Shown: positions 1-9,860 of the stretch, piece by piece
Numbering within the stretch: position 1 is the stretch's first letter
Layout of the letters: each line of letters opens with the position of its first letter
Origin: Candidatus Hakubella thermalkaliphila
GTDB lineage: Bacteria; Actinomycetota; Humimicrobiia; Hakubellales; Hakubellaceae
Assembly (NCBI RefSeq): GCF_013281975.1
Contig: NZ_BLRZ01000001.1
Coordinates: 1-55,032, forward strand
Length of the DNA: 55,032 nucleotides
Direction: 5' to 3'
Notes under the pieces: model-generated
The model's database searches: none
What the model was told of the DNA's origin: nothing
What the model saw: only the letters and a program-made list of their open reading frames with translations
Made by a program: the position numbers and the translations under genes

Positions 1-619
1 GGAGCAAGTGTTCGGCGAAAAGAAGAAACGAGGTGCAGTATGAAGCCTGATCCTTATGGATGCAGTTGCTGATGCAGCCTCCAGGATAGTCATTGGTAAC
101 GGGCTTGATGAATCAGTTCAAATGGGGCCGGTGCGTGATAAAGAGAAGAAAGAGAGAATCATAGGATATATAGAAAGCGGTATCCAGCAAGGGGCAAAAC
201 TCAGACTTGATGGCAGAAGAGATATAAAAATTGCTGGCAACTATCCTGAAACGTGCTTCCTCGGTCCGACTATCTTTGAGAATGTTACCCCCGATATGAA
301 AATAGGCACTGAGGAAATCTTTGGCCCAGTAATGAGTGTTATGCGGGCGAAAAATCTGGATGAAGCCATAGAAATGTGTAATGCCAGTCCATTTGGTAAT
401 GGCAATGCTATCTTTACCTCAAGTGGTAAGAATGCCAGGGAATTTCAATACAGGATTACCAGCGGTAATGTTGGCATAAATATTGGCATAGTAGCGCCTA
501 TGGCATTCTTCCCGTTCAGTGGCATGAAGGATTCGTTCCTCGGAATATTACACACACAAGGTCAAGAGGCTGTTCGTTTCTTTACTGAAAGCAAAGTCGT
601 GATCCAAAGATGGTTATAG
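1..619 (+). pseudogene. mmsA: 3' part of CoA-acylating (methyl)malonate-semialdehyde dehydrogenase, frame disrupted
   Basis: This is the C-terminal third of an aldehyde dehydrogenase of the MmsA/IolA type, which converts malonate or methylmalonate semialdehyde to acetyl- or propionyl-CoA with NAD. Seen: the dehydrogenase fold segments EEIFGPVMSV, NASPFGNGNAIFT and FPFSGMKDS, ending in KVVIQRW as in the family. The ATG at 56 is internal; about 300 residues lie off the window. Reading upstream, FGEKKKR is in the same frame as the C-terminal part, then the catalytic-cysteine segment RCSM appears in another frame around 31-43, and the first frame resumes at SLILMDAV, with a stop TGA at 41-43. Removing GG at 32-33 and A at 43 restores one frame. 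The gene is therefore broken or mis-assembled at the active site. With the downstream aminotransferase it would form a beta-amino acid degradation step (inference). Confidence 0.8.
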
Positions 620-937
620 ATGAAAATAAATACGGCTTCGGCAGCTATCAGTTTTGCTAAAAAGCTTGAAGAAGACTCGGCAAAGTTCTACGAAGATTTG
701 TCTCGGAAATACATAAAGGATGTAGATGTTTTGCTCTCTTTTGCCAAGGAGAATAGAAAGAATATAGTACAGGTTGAAAGAGCGTACTACGAAGTTATCA
801 CTGATGCAATTGAGGCTTGTTTTGCCTTTAATATAAATCCGGATGATTATGCGTTTAAAACTGAACTGGCGGAGGGGGCAAGTTATTCTGATGTTTTGGA
901 GAAGGCTGTAGAGATGGAAGAAAAAAGATTTCTATGA
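620..937 (+). pseudogene. ferritin-like/rubrerythrin-type di-iron fragment
   Basis: A short alpha-helical protein starting one base after the mmsA stop. The helix pattern (FAKKLEEDSAKFYEDL, then FAKENRKNIVQVERAYYEVITDA) resembles the ferritin-like superfamily, where E and ExxH-type helices bind iron. It stops soon after EMEEK, where the family normally continues into the last helix. Removing one A from the A6 run at 921-926 gives EEKDFYE, then a TAG, then IDWEQSANNRSLVYRK, which looks like the missing helix. I read it as a decayed or mis-assembled reading frame. Whether iron binding survives cannot be judged. Assignment to the superfamily is moderate and any specific function unknown. Confidence 0.45.
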
Positions 938-1033
938 ATAGATAGATTGGGAGCAATCCGCAAATAATAGGTCGTTGGTATACCGGAAAAGGAGTGATCA
1001 TTTATAAAAGCAAATGAGGTCTATGAGAAGCAC

Positions 1034-2284
1034 TTGAATTACTTGGTTCCCTGTGTGGCTAGCTATTACGAAGAGCCAATCGTAATGGACCGTGGGGAAG
1101 GACAATATTTATATGATATTGAAGGAAGAAAATATCTAGATTTTTTTGGAGGAATACTGACCATCAGTGTAGGTCATTGCAACGAAGAGGTAACCAAAAA
1201 AATAGCCGCGCAATCACACAAGTTAGGGCATACCTCAACACTTTATCCCAATATACCCATGGTCTCCTTGGCCGAGAGAGTGGCAAGGATGACTCCAGGA
1301 AAGTTACAAAAGAGTTTTTTCACCAATAGTGGTTCTGAGGCGGTCGAAGTTGCTGTCATTCTGGCGAGACTGTATACAGGACAAGGAGATATTATTGCGC
1401 TGAGGCATTGCTACAGCGGGGGCACCCTTTTGGCAATGAATATTACTGCTCATTCAAACTGGAGATTGATGGATACAGCGATACCCGGCATAAAACATGC
1501 CCATAATGCCTACTGTTATAGATGTGCTTTTGGTAGAGAGTACCCCAGTTGTAATTTAGAATGCGCCAAGGACATGGAAGAATTGATTAAGACTACCACT
1601 TGTGGGGCAATTGCAGGATTTATCGCCGAGCCTATTCAGGGTATTGGGGGGTTCATAACCCCGCCTAAGGAGTATTTTCAGGAGGTTGTGCCCATAATAA
1701 GGAAATACGGTGGCTTGTTTATATGTGACGAAATCCAAACCGGCTGGGGGCGGACGGGAACTAAAATGTTTGGCATTGAGCATTGGGGTGTGGAGTCCGA
1801 CATAATGATTTTTGCTAAGGGTACAGCGAATGGTTTCCCTATCGGGATTACAACTGCGTCCTCAGAAGTAGCAAATAGCCTTAGCGGCTCCCATATTTCA
1901 ACCTTTGGGGGGAACCCAGTGGCTTGTGTTGCTGCCCTGGCTACTCTAGACATAATAGAGCGGGACCATCTAGCCCAGAATGCTCAAGTAGTCGGAAGCT
2001 ACCTAAGGGATAAATTAGAGAACTTAAAAGAAAAATATGCCATAGTAGGGGACGTACGAGGCATGGGTTTGATGCAAGCCTTAGAAATAGTGAGGGAAAA
2101 TAAAGAGCCAGCTCCAGATCTAGTCCTACAGATCTTTGAAGAAACAAAGAAAAGAGGCCTTCTCATTGGTAAAGGTGGTCTGTATGGTAATGTAATCCGT
2201 ATTGCGCCTCCTTTGACAATAGGTAAGGCAGATGTAGATGAAGCTGCAAAGATACTCGATCAATCTCTCTCTCAAATTACTTAG
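1034..2284 (+). CDS. class III PLP aminotransferase (AGXT2/omega-amino acid type)
   Basis: A fold-type I aminotransferase that moves the terminal amino group of a beta- or omega-amino acid, or alanine, to a keto acid. Seen: GEGQYLYDIEGRKYLDFFGG near the N terminus, NSGSEAVEVA (phosphate binding), FICDEIQTGWGRTG with the PLP-N1 aspartate, and the PLP lysine in FAKGTANGFPIG around residue 258. A cysteine set, CYRC followed by CNLEC, lies around residues 160-178. The TTG start at 1034 is probably not right: residues IKANEVYEKHLNYLVP continue in frame to an ATA codon at 1004, which has AAAAGGAG (987-994) 9 bases ahead, so the true start may be that unusual codon or a mutated ATG. It follows mmsA and precedes AOR, suggesting conversion of an amino acid to a semialdehyde and on to an acyl-CoA or acid (inference). 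Confidence 0.85.
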   Translation: MNYLVPCVASYYEEPIVMDRGEGQYLYDIEGRKYLDFFGGILTISVGHCNEEVTKKIAAQSHKLGHTSTLYPNIPMVSLAERVARMTPGKLQKSFFTNSGSEAVEVAVILARLYTGQGDIIALRHCYSGGTLLAMNITAHSNWRLMDTAIPGIKHAHNAYCYRCAFGREYPSCNLECAKDMEELIKTTTCGAIAGFIAEPIQGIGGFITPPKEYFQEVVPIIRKYGGLFICDEIQTGWGRTGTKMFGIEHWGVESDIMIFAKGTANGFPIGITTASSEVANSLSGSHISTFGGNPVACVAALATLDIIERDHLAQNAQVVGSYLRDKLENLKEKYAIVGDVRGMGLMQALEIVRENKEPAPDLVLQIFEETKKRGLLIGKGGLYGNVIRIAPPLTIGKADVDEAAKILDQSLSQIT

Positions 2285-2292
2285 CAAAAATT

Positions 2293-4084
2293 ATGGGGGG
2301 GAAAATGAAAAAGCTCTTATTACGCGTTAATTTATCTGACAGATCATTCAGGGAAGAAGAAATATCACCAGAAATTTTAGAAAAGTATATTGGGGGGAAA
2401 GGACTCGCTGCCTATTACTCTTACAAAGAGCTTAAACCTGGCATAGATCCGCTAAGCCCTGAGAATAAACTTATGTTTTTCATCGGGCCACTTACAGGAA
2501 TTTTCAACGTATATTCTAGGCATGTTATTGCCTCAAAGTCTCCACTCACAAGTACTTTCTCAGACAGCTATGCCGGGGGCTGGTTTGGGGCTGAGCTTGC
2601 AAAAACCAGATTCACCGGCATCATCGTTGAGGGTAAAGCCGATAGCCTGGTTTACCTGAAAATAGACGGAGACAAGATTTCAATAGAAGATGCCAAAGAT
2701 TTGGCAGGCAAGACCACCTATGAGGTTGACGCCCTCTTTAAAGACTTTCGCGTAGCCACCATCGGGCCTGGGGGGGAAAGATTGATCAGATTTGCATGCG
2801 TGATAAACGATCCTGCCAAAAGACAAAGGGCTGGAGTCGCCGGCCGAGGAGGACTTGGAGCTGTAATGGGCTCAAAGAACCTCAAGGCAATAGTTGTTAA
2901 GAGAAAATTTACTCCGGAGGAGCTTGTTGCGGAGAAATTTAGAGATGCAGCCGCACAACTTCGCAGAACCTTTATAGAATACCTGAAAAGTGAAGTGATC
3001 CCAGGAGTAGGTCTAGGTGGAAACCTTCCAGTCATGCAGCTAGCTGCAGAGGCAAAGGTTCTTCCTGTTAGAAATTTTAGGGAAGGATATATCGAAGGAT
3101 ACGAGAAAGTCTCTGAGGATGCGTTTCGAGAGGTGACAATTGGCAAAAGCACGTGCTATCTATGCCCCGTTGCCTGTGGTGTTCACATCAAAGTAAAAAC
3201 AGGATCCTTTGCGGGCCTGGATTTAGATAGAATCGAGTATGAAACCGTAGCATTAAACGGCCCCAATTGTATGCAGCTAGACATAGGAACCATAGCAAAG
3301 GTTGCTCGGCTCTGTAACGAGTATGGAATGGATACCATTTCGGTTGGTAATATAACCGCATTTGTTATGGAATGCTCCGAAAAAGGCCTGATCGACTATA
3401 GGCTGAACTATGGCGACTCGGCAGGTCAAGTTAAACTCGTAGAAATGATCGGACAAAGAAAGGACATAGGAGACACTCTAGCTGAGGGGTTGATGAGAAC
3501 AGCTGAGAAACTTGGGCTTCAAGGCCATGCTGTACAGATCAAGGGGTTAGAGATTCCCGGCTACGACGTCCGGGGTCCCGTTGGTATGGCTTTGGCTTAC
3601 ACCACGGCGGATCGCGGGGGGAGATCACTTAAGAGCATGGACGATAGTTGCAGAACTTGACGATCCATTTACCATAACCGGGAAGGCAAAGTTAACTAAA
3701 GAGTTGCAGGATAGAAATAGTGCTTTATGGTCTTTGATAGGGTGCGATAACATACCCGGAAACACGACCGGTGATCCCGCTAAGTTCGTGGATCTATCGA
3801 TAAAAGCTTTAAACACGCTCGGCTGGAAGATCGATGAAGAGAAGTTCTTGGAAGCGGGAGAGCGCATTTATAATCTCACCAGGCTCTTTAATGTGAGGGA
3901 AGGCTTTTCCAGAAAGGATGACCAACTGCCTTTGCGCTTTAGGAAACCAAGAGAAGACACTGGGTGGAAAATTACGCCAGCGGATTTCGATAAGATGTTA
4001 GATGAATACTATGCGATTAGAGGATGGGATCATGATGGAAAACCGACGAAAGAGACCTTAGAAAGGTTAAAAATAGAGAGATGA
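2293..4084 (+). pseudogene. aor: aldehyde:ferredoxin oxidoreductase, split by a +1 frameshift
   Basis: A tungsten (or molybdenum) bis-pterin enzyme that oxidises aldehydes to acids with ferredoxin, cytoplasmic. Seen: the N-terminal domain LLRVNLSDRSF...IGGKGLAAYY, the pterin-binding GVAGRGGLGAVMGSKNLKAI, and the [4Fe-4S] ligands CYLCPVACG (about residue 294) with a fourth cysteine in WSLIGCDN of the second piece. The first frame (2293-3660) and the second (from about 3620 to 4084) overlap at a G6 run at 3616-3621. Removing one G reads TTADRGGDHLRAWTIVAEL, the expected pterin-domain motif. Total length then is about 600 residues, full length for the family. An ATG at 2305 is an alternative to 2293. 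A MoaD-like gene follows 19 bases later, the usual AOR companion. Either an assembly error or a real inactivation. Confidence 0.88.
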
Positions 4085-4103
4085 GGTTATTACAATAAAA
4101 CAA

Positions 4104-4355
4104 ATGGTGAAGATTAAATTATACGGTAGAGCTAAGGAACTTGTCGGAAAAGAGGAACTAAATCTAAAGATAGAGGGGCAAATAACCTTAGAAGAGCTTA
4201 CAAAAAGAATAGCGAAAGATTGGGGAAAAATCTCTTCTAGGGAAGCGCAAACGATCCTTATCAATGGAAGAAATTGCATATTTATGGAAGGGTTGCAAAC
4301 TCAAATCAAGGACAGTGATCTAGTAGAAATATTACCTATTATAAGCGGAGGTTGA
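4104..4355 (+). CDS. MoaD/ThiS-family ubiquitin-like sulfur carrier
   Basis: An 83-residue beta-grasp protein ending in SGG. In MoaD the terminal Gly-Gly is adenylated and thiocarboxylated, and donates sulfur to make the dithiolene of molybdopterin. Seen: MVKIKLYGRAKELVGKEEL at the N terminus, then a helix (LEELTKRIAKDW) and the terminal DLVEILPIISGG. It lies directly behind the AOR gene on the same strand, so it probably serves the tungsto/molybdopterin cofactor of that enzyme, a pairing common in anaerobes. The ribosome binding site is weak. No moaE or moeB gene is in the window. Confidence 0.85.
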   Translation: MVKIKLYGRAKELVGKEELNLKIEGQITLEELTKRIAKDWGKISSREAQTILINGRNCIFMEGLQTQIKDSDLVEILPIISGG

Positions 4356-4653
4356 TGTACATTAAAAGTCTAATAACAAAATAGAGGAAGGGGGAACTGA
4401 AATGGCTGTGATGGAACGTTTCTAAAAATTTTAGGTTCTTCTCCATTTTTAGTGGGTAAACTTAAGTAAAACCTTGTTTGATCTTAAGCATAAAGTAAGT
4501 AAGATCATGGAAACCATAACATCTCCGTTTAATGACTTTGATTTTGTTGTTAACTCCTATGAAACGCCTTGGTTTAGGTAATTTTTACCCAATGCCCCTG
4601 CCGCAAGAAGACTGCCGGCACTCGCTGGTACATCTTATGTTTAGCCTGTGCTG

Positions 4654-4791
4654 TTAACCACCGGTTACAAAGGGGGAAATGGTTACCTTATCCCCATCTG
4701 TTACCCAGACATCTTTGGCACATTTCACACCGTTTATGGCAACAAATACTGAGGAATGGCGTTCAAAAGCTCCAAAATCGACTTCAAAACT
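4654..4791 (-). pseudogene. second GG-terminated MoaD/ThiS-like fragment
   Basis: On the minus strand an open segment of 45 codons ends in VWVTDGDKVTISPFVTGG and a TAA stop. The pattern DGDxVxIxPxVxGG before the stop is the signature C terminus of MoaD/ThiS sulfur carriers, and AFERHSSVFVAINGVK before it fits the preceding strand. The frame is closed upstream by TAG just before SFEVDFG, and there is no good start codon, so this is the 3' half of a decayed gene, or one broken by an indel. It faces the intact moaD-like gene at 4104-4355. The rest of 4356-4650 shows no gene I can support. Confidence 0.5.
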
Positions 4792-4909
4792 CTATCCTTG
4801 TTCGATTTTTGGCTCGATTATCTGTTTTTTGTCGAGTATAATTGGTGGACATTTTAGGACATAACCAAATAAGAATAATTACTTCTGTAAGCGGTGGATA
4901 GATCAAAGG

Positions 4910-5312
4910 TCAAGTCCAATTTTGGGTCTGTTTCGTCATAGAAGGCATTACTATATATGTGGAATATTTCCTCTTGAAGATACCAAAGACCTTTTCCTTA
5001 CGCTCTTTAATAATTTTTATTCCCTTATAATCTTTATAAAAAAGTTTCGTAAAGAGACGGTCTTCCTCTCCCCTCCCTCTCCTTAAGTCCTGGCAAGCCC
5101 TGCTCATTAAATCGGTGTATCCATTTGCGAGCATTGACCGCATCAAGTTTAATTTCTCTGGCTACCTCAGGCAATTTGCGACCTCGGCTAATATCCAAAA
5201 TGAGAATGGCTCTCTTCCAAAGCCCCACCGGTATGCTTCGAGACCTTCCCCATCGTTCCAGCTCCTTTCTCTCTTGGGCGCTTGGCCAGCGGAGATGAAC
5301 AGACTTTGGCAT
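4910..5312 (-). mobile_element. IS630-family transposase remnant
   Basis: Two overlapping frames give the N-terminal helix-turn-helix region of an IS630/Tc1-like transposase: RAILILDISRGRKLPEVAREIKLDAVNARKWIHRFNEQGLPGLKEREGRGRPS (5034-5312), then an out-of-frame A+T-rich lysine-rich tail. The catalytic DDE domain is absent. I see no terminal inverted repeats. It separates the AOR cluster from the next aminotransferase and suggests local rearrangement. Confidence 0.7.
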
Positions 5313-5478
5313 GTTTCCCTCCCCTCAAACTGTATCTCTGCAGGAAGGATTATACCATCTTTCATCCATTATACAATATAGTATTTATGAGAAAGGGCAC
5401 TAGCACCCGATCTATTTGAGAGCTAAGATTTGCTCTAAGGATTTTCTGCTTTAGCACAGCTGTTTCTATATCCTTTTT

Positions 5479-6816
5479 CTAGAGTTTATGGAATTCCTCG
5501 CCTACCTCCTTTATTGTTGACTCAAGTATCTCAAGGCCAGAATCCATCATCTCTTTAGGGATAGTAAGTGGCGGGAATATCCTAACCCCTACACCCCCGG
5601 AAACCATTAGAACTCCCTTCCTAAACATCTTTTCCGCGAAGTACTTACTATCTACAGGCTCCTTTGTTTTTCGATCCTTAACAAGCTCGATGCAGATTGC
5701 CAGTCCTTTTCCTCTTACATCCCCTATAATTTCGTACCTTTCCTGCATCTCTTTTAGTCTCTTTATTGTATAGTCTCCAAGCTGGGTTGCTTTTACCATC
5801 AGTCTTTCTTCTAAAAGTATGTCAAGAAAAGCTAACGCCGTAGCGCATGAAACAGGATTTCCTCCGGTTGTTACGCAATGTGACCCAGGCGGCAAATCCA
5901 TTACGTCTTTTCTGGGCGCTGCAACTGACAGTGGAAGTCCACCGGCAATTGCCTTACCAAGAGTTACCATATCTGGAACTACATTCCAATGTTCTATAGC
6001 TAAGAACTTTCCAGTACGCCCACAGCCAACTTGAACCTCATCAGCCATCATCAAAATCCCATACTTATCGGCCAGCCTCTTTAACTTAGGGAAAAACTCA
6101 GGAGGAGGAACTATATACCCGGCCTCTCCAGCAATGGGCTCAAAAAAGAAGCCAGCAACCTCTTCTGGTGGTACAAACTTTTGCAAAACCCATTCATCTA
6201 TAAAATCAACGCACCATAGGTTGCAATCCGGGTATTCAAGCTTGTATGGGCATCTATAACAGTATGGGTAAGGAACTAGGGTTACGCCGGGCATCAAAGG
6301 GTGAAAATGGCGTCTCTGTGCAGGAGATGTGGATGAAAAAGCCATTGTTCCAAAGGTTCTTCCATGAAATGAGTCAATGAAGCCAATGAACAATTGCCTT
6401 TTTGTAAAGTGCCTGGCTATCTTAAAGGCTGCTTCATTGGCTTCGGTGCCACTGTTGGCAAAGAAATATTTGCATTGCATTGGCAATATCTTATTTAATC
6501 TCTCGGCTAATTCAACAGGTTCCGTAAATCGGAAATCGGTATAAGAATAGTGCATGAAGCTCTTAGCTTTATTTGTCATGGCCTCAACTATCTTTGGATT
6601 GCATTGCCCGACATTCAAAACTCCCAAACCAGAGTTCCAATCGATATACTCATTTCCATCAACATCGCGTATAATGGCTCCTTCTCCACCAGCTACCACA
6701 AGGGGATAGTAAAAGGGTCTATTGTAAGGAGCCATCGTTTCTTCATCACGTTCTATCCATTTTATGGCTTCTGGCCCCGGTGGCGGTGTTACGATATTTG
6801 GTATTTTCTTCGTCAT
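5479..6816 (-). CDS. class III aminotransferase (4-aminobutyrate/ornithine type)
   Basis: A 445-residue PLP aminotransferase of the GABA/acetylornithine group. Seen: GGEGAIIRDVDGNEYIDWNSGLGVLNVG, FFANSGTEANEAAFKIAR, the aspartate in MMADEVQVGCGRTGKF, and the PLP lysine in LGKAIAGGLPLS. It has a cysteine set CYRCPYKLEYPDCNLWC around residues 190-206, positioned like the one in the first aminotransferase. Start ATG at 6816 is set by AAAGGAGGG just upstream. It is followed upstream by a saccharopine-dehydrogenase remnant on the same strand, so a lysine/omega-amino acid role is possible, but the substrate is not decided by sequence. Confidence 0.88.
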   Translation of the reverse strand: MTKKIPNIVTPPPGPEAIKWIERDEETMAPYNRPFYYPLVVAGGEGAIIRDVDGNEYIDWNSGLGVLNVGQCNPKIVEAMTNKAKSFMHYSYTDFRFTEPVELAERLNKILPMQCKYFFANSGTEANEAAFKIARHFTKRQLFIGFIDSFHGRTFGTMAFSSTSPAQRRHFHPLMPGVTLVPYPYCYRCPYKLEYPDCNLWCVDFIDEWVLQKFVPPEEVAGFFFEPIAGEAGYIVPPPEFFPKLKRLADKYGILMMADEVQVGCGRTGKFLAIEHWNVVPDMVTLGKAIAGGLPLSVAAPRKDVMDLPPGSHCVTTGGNPVSCATALAFLDILLEERLMVKATQLGDYTIKRLKEMQERYEIIGDVRGKGLAICIELVKDRKTKEPVDSKYFAEKMFRKGVLMVSGGVGVRIFPPLTIPKEMMDSGLEILESTIKEVGEEFHKL

Positions 6817-6852
6817 CTTTCCCTCCTTTAAATATCTGCAAGACCTACTTTT

Positions 6853-7161
6853 CTATTTTTGGGAAATGATTATTTCCTTAGAAACTGTTTCGCGAAACTT
6901 CACAGGGGCACCCATATCCGCCATTTTCTTCAAGAATTTTATTGGGTCAAGACATTCAGGGCCAATTACACCCTTTTCCGCTTCTCCTTCCACACACATC
7001 TTCGCTCCCACGATCGCCGGCAAACCGACCCAGATATTTATTGTCCCGAACTTTTTATATATCTCCAGCCTCTCCTCCTCAGTGATAAAATGGGTGTAAG
7101 GATAAGATATTGTGTATTCGATACCTTCTTCTGATTTCACTCCCGTCACCCTAATTACCAT
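6853..7161 (-). pseudogene. C-terminal remnant of a saccharopine dehydrogenase-like protein
   Basis: A 102-residue open frame with GPECLDPIKFLKKMADMGAPVKFRETVSKEI at the end, matching the C-terminal domain of the saccharopine dehydrogenase/lysine 6-dehydrogenase family. The N-terminal Rossmann domain (about 250-300 residues) is missing. Upstream in frame there is a stop about 35 bases before the ATG, and 7200-7344 shows no dehydrogenase-like sequence. It is therefore a 5'-deleted remnant. It ends 36 bases before the aminotransferase start, so the pair was likely once an amino-acid catabolism operon. Confidence 0.6.
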
Positions 7162-7344
7162 AATTTTGACAGAATCTACAGGAATCTTAGGACATTACCA
7201 TTTTCACCTCGGATCCCTCTATTCAGCCACTTGCGCCCAAAACAAAAATAACAAAACCTAGGCAAACAAGATAGAGCCACCAGGCACGATCTTATTTGTG
7301 CAAGAAGCATAAGTACCCGGATTTACCCTGTTGCAGGACAAAAC

Positions 7345-8557
7345 TTACCTGGACTGAAGGTTTCGCAAATAGAGAGCCAGCTGTAGGGAGAAGCGATAAG
7401 CAGAGGAATCCAATGTATGACCCAGCAATTTTTCAATCTGGTGAAGTCGATAGCGAAGGGTGTTGCGGTGCACAAACAGTTTCTGAGCTGTCAGCTTCAC
7501 ATTCCCGTCGCTTTCTAAAAAAAGCTGCAGGGTAGAGAGAAGATCACCGCGGCGCTGTTTATCGGCTGCTTCCAATGGGCCTAGCAGGGAAGCCACATAG
7601 TTACGGGCTTCTTCTCCATCGGCTATGCTCAGAAGAATAGAATAAGGCTGTAACTGGGAAAGGGGGGGTCACCTGATCCCCTTCTTTGATCCTCCGGATG
7701 ATTTCGATAGCCAGAGAAGCCTCCTTCAGGTAGCGGGAGGCTTCCAAAAGGTTTTTGAAACAACTGCTCATGCCCACCGTGGCCGTAATAGGAACCAGGG
7801 AAGCTTCCATTTTCTGCCGAAGAGCTTCTGCCAAGGTAAGGGGAGTTTCCTCATTTTCATCAGTACAGGGAACCAATAGAACAAAGTTATCTCCCCGGTA
7901 CCATAAAGGCACCGGATAGCGGTGCTCGGGGAAGACGGTCTGAACCAGCTCGGCTATTCTGCTCTGCAGTCGGGCCATCTCAATTTCTTCCGAATGAGGA
8001 GAACTCTGCAGAAAAGCTTTCACATTTCCTAGATCTACCTGGAGGATAAAGTAGAAGATACCGGTGGGAATACCCAAAGAACGTACCCTTTGAGCCACAG
8101 TGACCGGCTCTGCCAAATCTCCCTCCAACAGTTGGGAAAGAAAATTGGAGGCCATATCTCTCTGCAGCTGTTGCTCTAGAAGGCAACGAGAAACAGATCG
8201 GGTCAGGGCCATGAGATCTGTGTCCAGAGATACGGAAAAAAGAGGAAGAGAATGCCTGTCTGCTGCTTCCTTCATCTGAGGCGAGATGGTGTAAAGATAG
8301 TATCCTTTTTTGATCACCAGGGCAGAGACACCCCGTCCGGCCAGTTCCCTTACCAGCTCTGCCTGCTGCCAGGGATCGTCCCTTACATCAAAGGCCGTGG
8401 TGAAAACTATTTCCTGGCCATGGAACAAACTTAGATCGTCAAATATCTCTACCACATGGAGCCAACTCACCAAATTGTCCAACCCTGAGGACCCAGCTAC
8501 AAGTTCGGCTGGTTGGAGAACCCCTTTTTGGTAGAGATATCCTACAGTGCACACCAT
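7345..8557 (-). pseudogene. PucR-family transcriptional regulator, split by a homopolymer frameshift
   Basis: A PucR-type activator/repressor of nitrogen or purine catabolism genes. The N-terminal piece (7601-8557) has the PucR sensory domain (VAGSSGLDNLVSWLHVVE) and a GGDEF-like middle domain. The C-terminal piece (7345-7596) has the PucR helix-turn-helix FLESDGNVKLTAQKLFVHRNTLRYRLHQIEKLLG. They are joined by a G7 run on the plus strand at 7662-7668 (C7 in the gene). One base fewer gives continuous sequence LSQLQPYSILLSIADGEEARNYVASLLG into the HTH part. The intact length (about 410) is normal for the family. It sits between the aminotransferase block and the alcohol dehydrogenase on the same strand and probably controls one of them. 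Confidence 0.85.
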
Positions 8558-8702
8558 CTATCATCCTACCTTGATCAGCTACTTTCCAGAGTCCAGACTT
8601 TGTAACACCTACCCTTGTTTGTTGGGCACTTGGCAGGTTCGAAGCACAAGTTAGGAGGTAAAACTTTCCCATTACGAGTTTGTGGGGACTTTTGAGACCA
8701 AT

Positions 8703-9860
8703 CTACATTACCTCATCCAAAATCTCTTTCAGATCCTCAGCTTCCATCTTCCGCGGGTTGTACTTAAGGGAATTGGAGGATAGGGCGTAGGAGATAATCT
8801 CAGGGTAATTCAAGGCCCTACGGTCAAACCCCCTGAAATCCTCGGGAATCTCTACCTCTTTCAGGACGGCCTTAACTTTCTGGATGGCCAACTGAGCTGC
8901 CTCCCAAGGAGAGCTGCCTACTATATCCACCCCCAAAAGGCCAGCTATTTGAGCGTACTTTTCCTGAGCACACTCCAGATTGTGCTCCATTACACTGGGC
9001 AGCAAAATACCACAGACGAGACCGTGGGGAAGATCCAACTGCACACCAATGGGGTGAGCCAGGGCATGAATCGCTCCCAGACCCGCATTGCTAAGGGCCA
9101 TACCGGCCAGCACACTTCCTACTAACATATCCTTCCGGGCTTTTAGATTCTGACCGTTTTTGTAAACTCTGGCCAGGTTGGCTCCTAAAAGCTGAATGGC
9201 CCGGGCTGCCAGGGCATCAGTGATAGGTTGAGCCCGACTGGAGGAGTAGGCCTCAATAGCCTGGACCAGAGCATCGGCGCCAGTCGCTGCCGTGACCGCC
9301 GGTGGGATGCTCAGAGTCAGAGTAGGATCGACAATGACGCACCTGGCATACCAAAGGGGACTTCTGATACTCTGTTTGAGGCTGGTCTTTTGGTTAGTCA
9401 GAACGGAGTTGTTGGTCACCTCAGCTCCTGTTCCGGCCGTAGTAGGGATGGCCATAAAAGCGATGCCCGGACCTTCTATCTTTCTACCATCATGGTACTC
9501 CTCCACTTCACCCTCCAGATAGAAAAGCCCGGCTACAGCTTTGGCCACATCTATAGCACTTCCCCCGCCCAGACCTATGACCACCTCTACCTTCTCTTCT
9601 CTGGCCAGGGTGAGACCCTCTCTGACCAAATCCAGATCTGGCTCACCCTTGACCTGATCGAAAAGGATCACCTCAAGATCTTTCGATTCAAGGAGACTCT
9701 GACACTTTTGCAGGGTACCCGACTCTCGCATGGCCCTTTGTCCACAGACCAGCATGACCCTGGAGCCATATTTTCTGGCCTCATCGCCAACACGATCGAG
9801 GCTATGGTTGCCCATAATAATCTTTGGGGGCAGAAAGTATTCCGTAAGCAATCCAGACAC
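8703..9860 (-). CDS. iron-containing (group III) alcohol dehydrogenase
   Basis: A 385-residue NAD(P)-dependent Fe-ADH that interconverts aldehydes and alcohols. Seen: EVVIGLGGGSAIDVAKAVAGL for the nucleotide, AIPTTAGTGAEVTNNSV, and the iron ligands in TGADALVQAIEAYSS (Asp), HALAHPIG (His) and DLPHGLVCG (His). The GTG at 9860 overlaps its own ribosome site AAGAGG, so the in-frame TTG nine bases later is a possible start. It lies directly upstream of the PucR gene on the same strand. It could drain the aldehydes produced by the aminotransferase/AOR cluster (inference). Confidence 0.9.
   Translation of the reverse strand: MSGLLTEYFLPPKIIMGNHSLDRVGDEARKYGSRVMLVCGQRAMRESGTLQKCQSLLESKDLEVILFDQVKGEPDLDLVREGLTLAREEKVEVVIGLGGGSAIDVAKAVAGLFYLEGEVEEYHDGRKIEGPGIAFMAIPTTAGTGAEVTNNSVLTNQKTSLKQSIRSPLWYARCVIVDPTLTLSIPPAVTAATGADALVQAIEAYSSSRAQPITDALAARAIQLLGANLARVYKNGQNLKARKDMLVGSVLAGMALSNAGLGAIHALAHPIGVQLDLPHGLVCGILLPSVMEHNLECAQEKYAQIAGLLGVDIVGSSPWEAAQLAIQKVKAVLKEVEIPEDFRGFDRRALNYPEIISYALSSNSLKYNPRKMEAEDLKEILDEVM

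Noticed and set aside
4679-4864. A 61-codon plus-strand frame
   Set aside because: Antisense to the GG-terminated MoaD-like segment, which has the more protein-like sequence.
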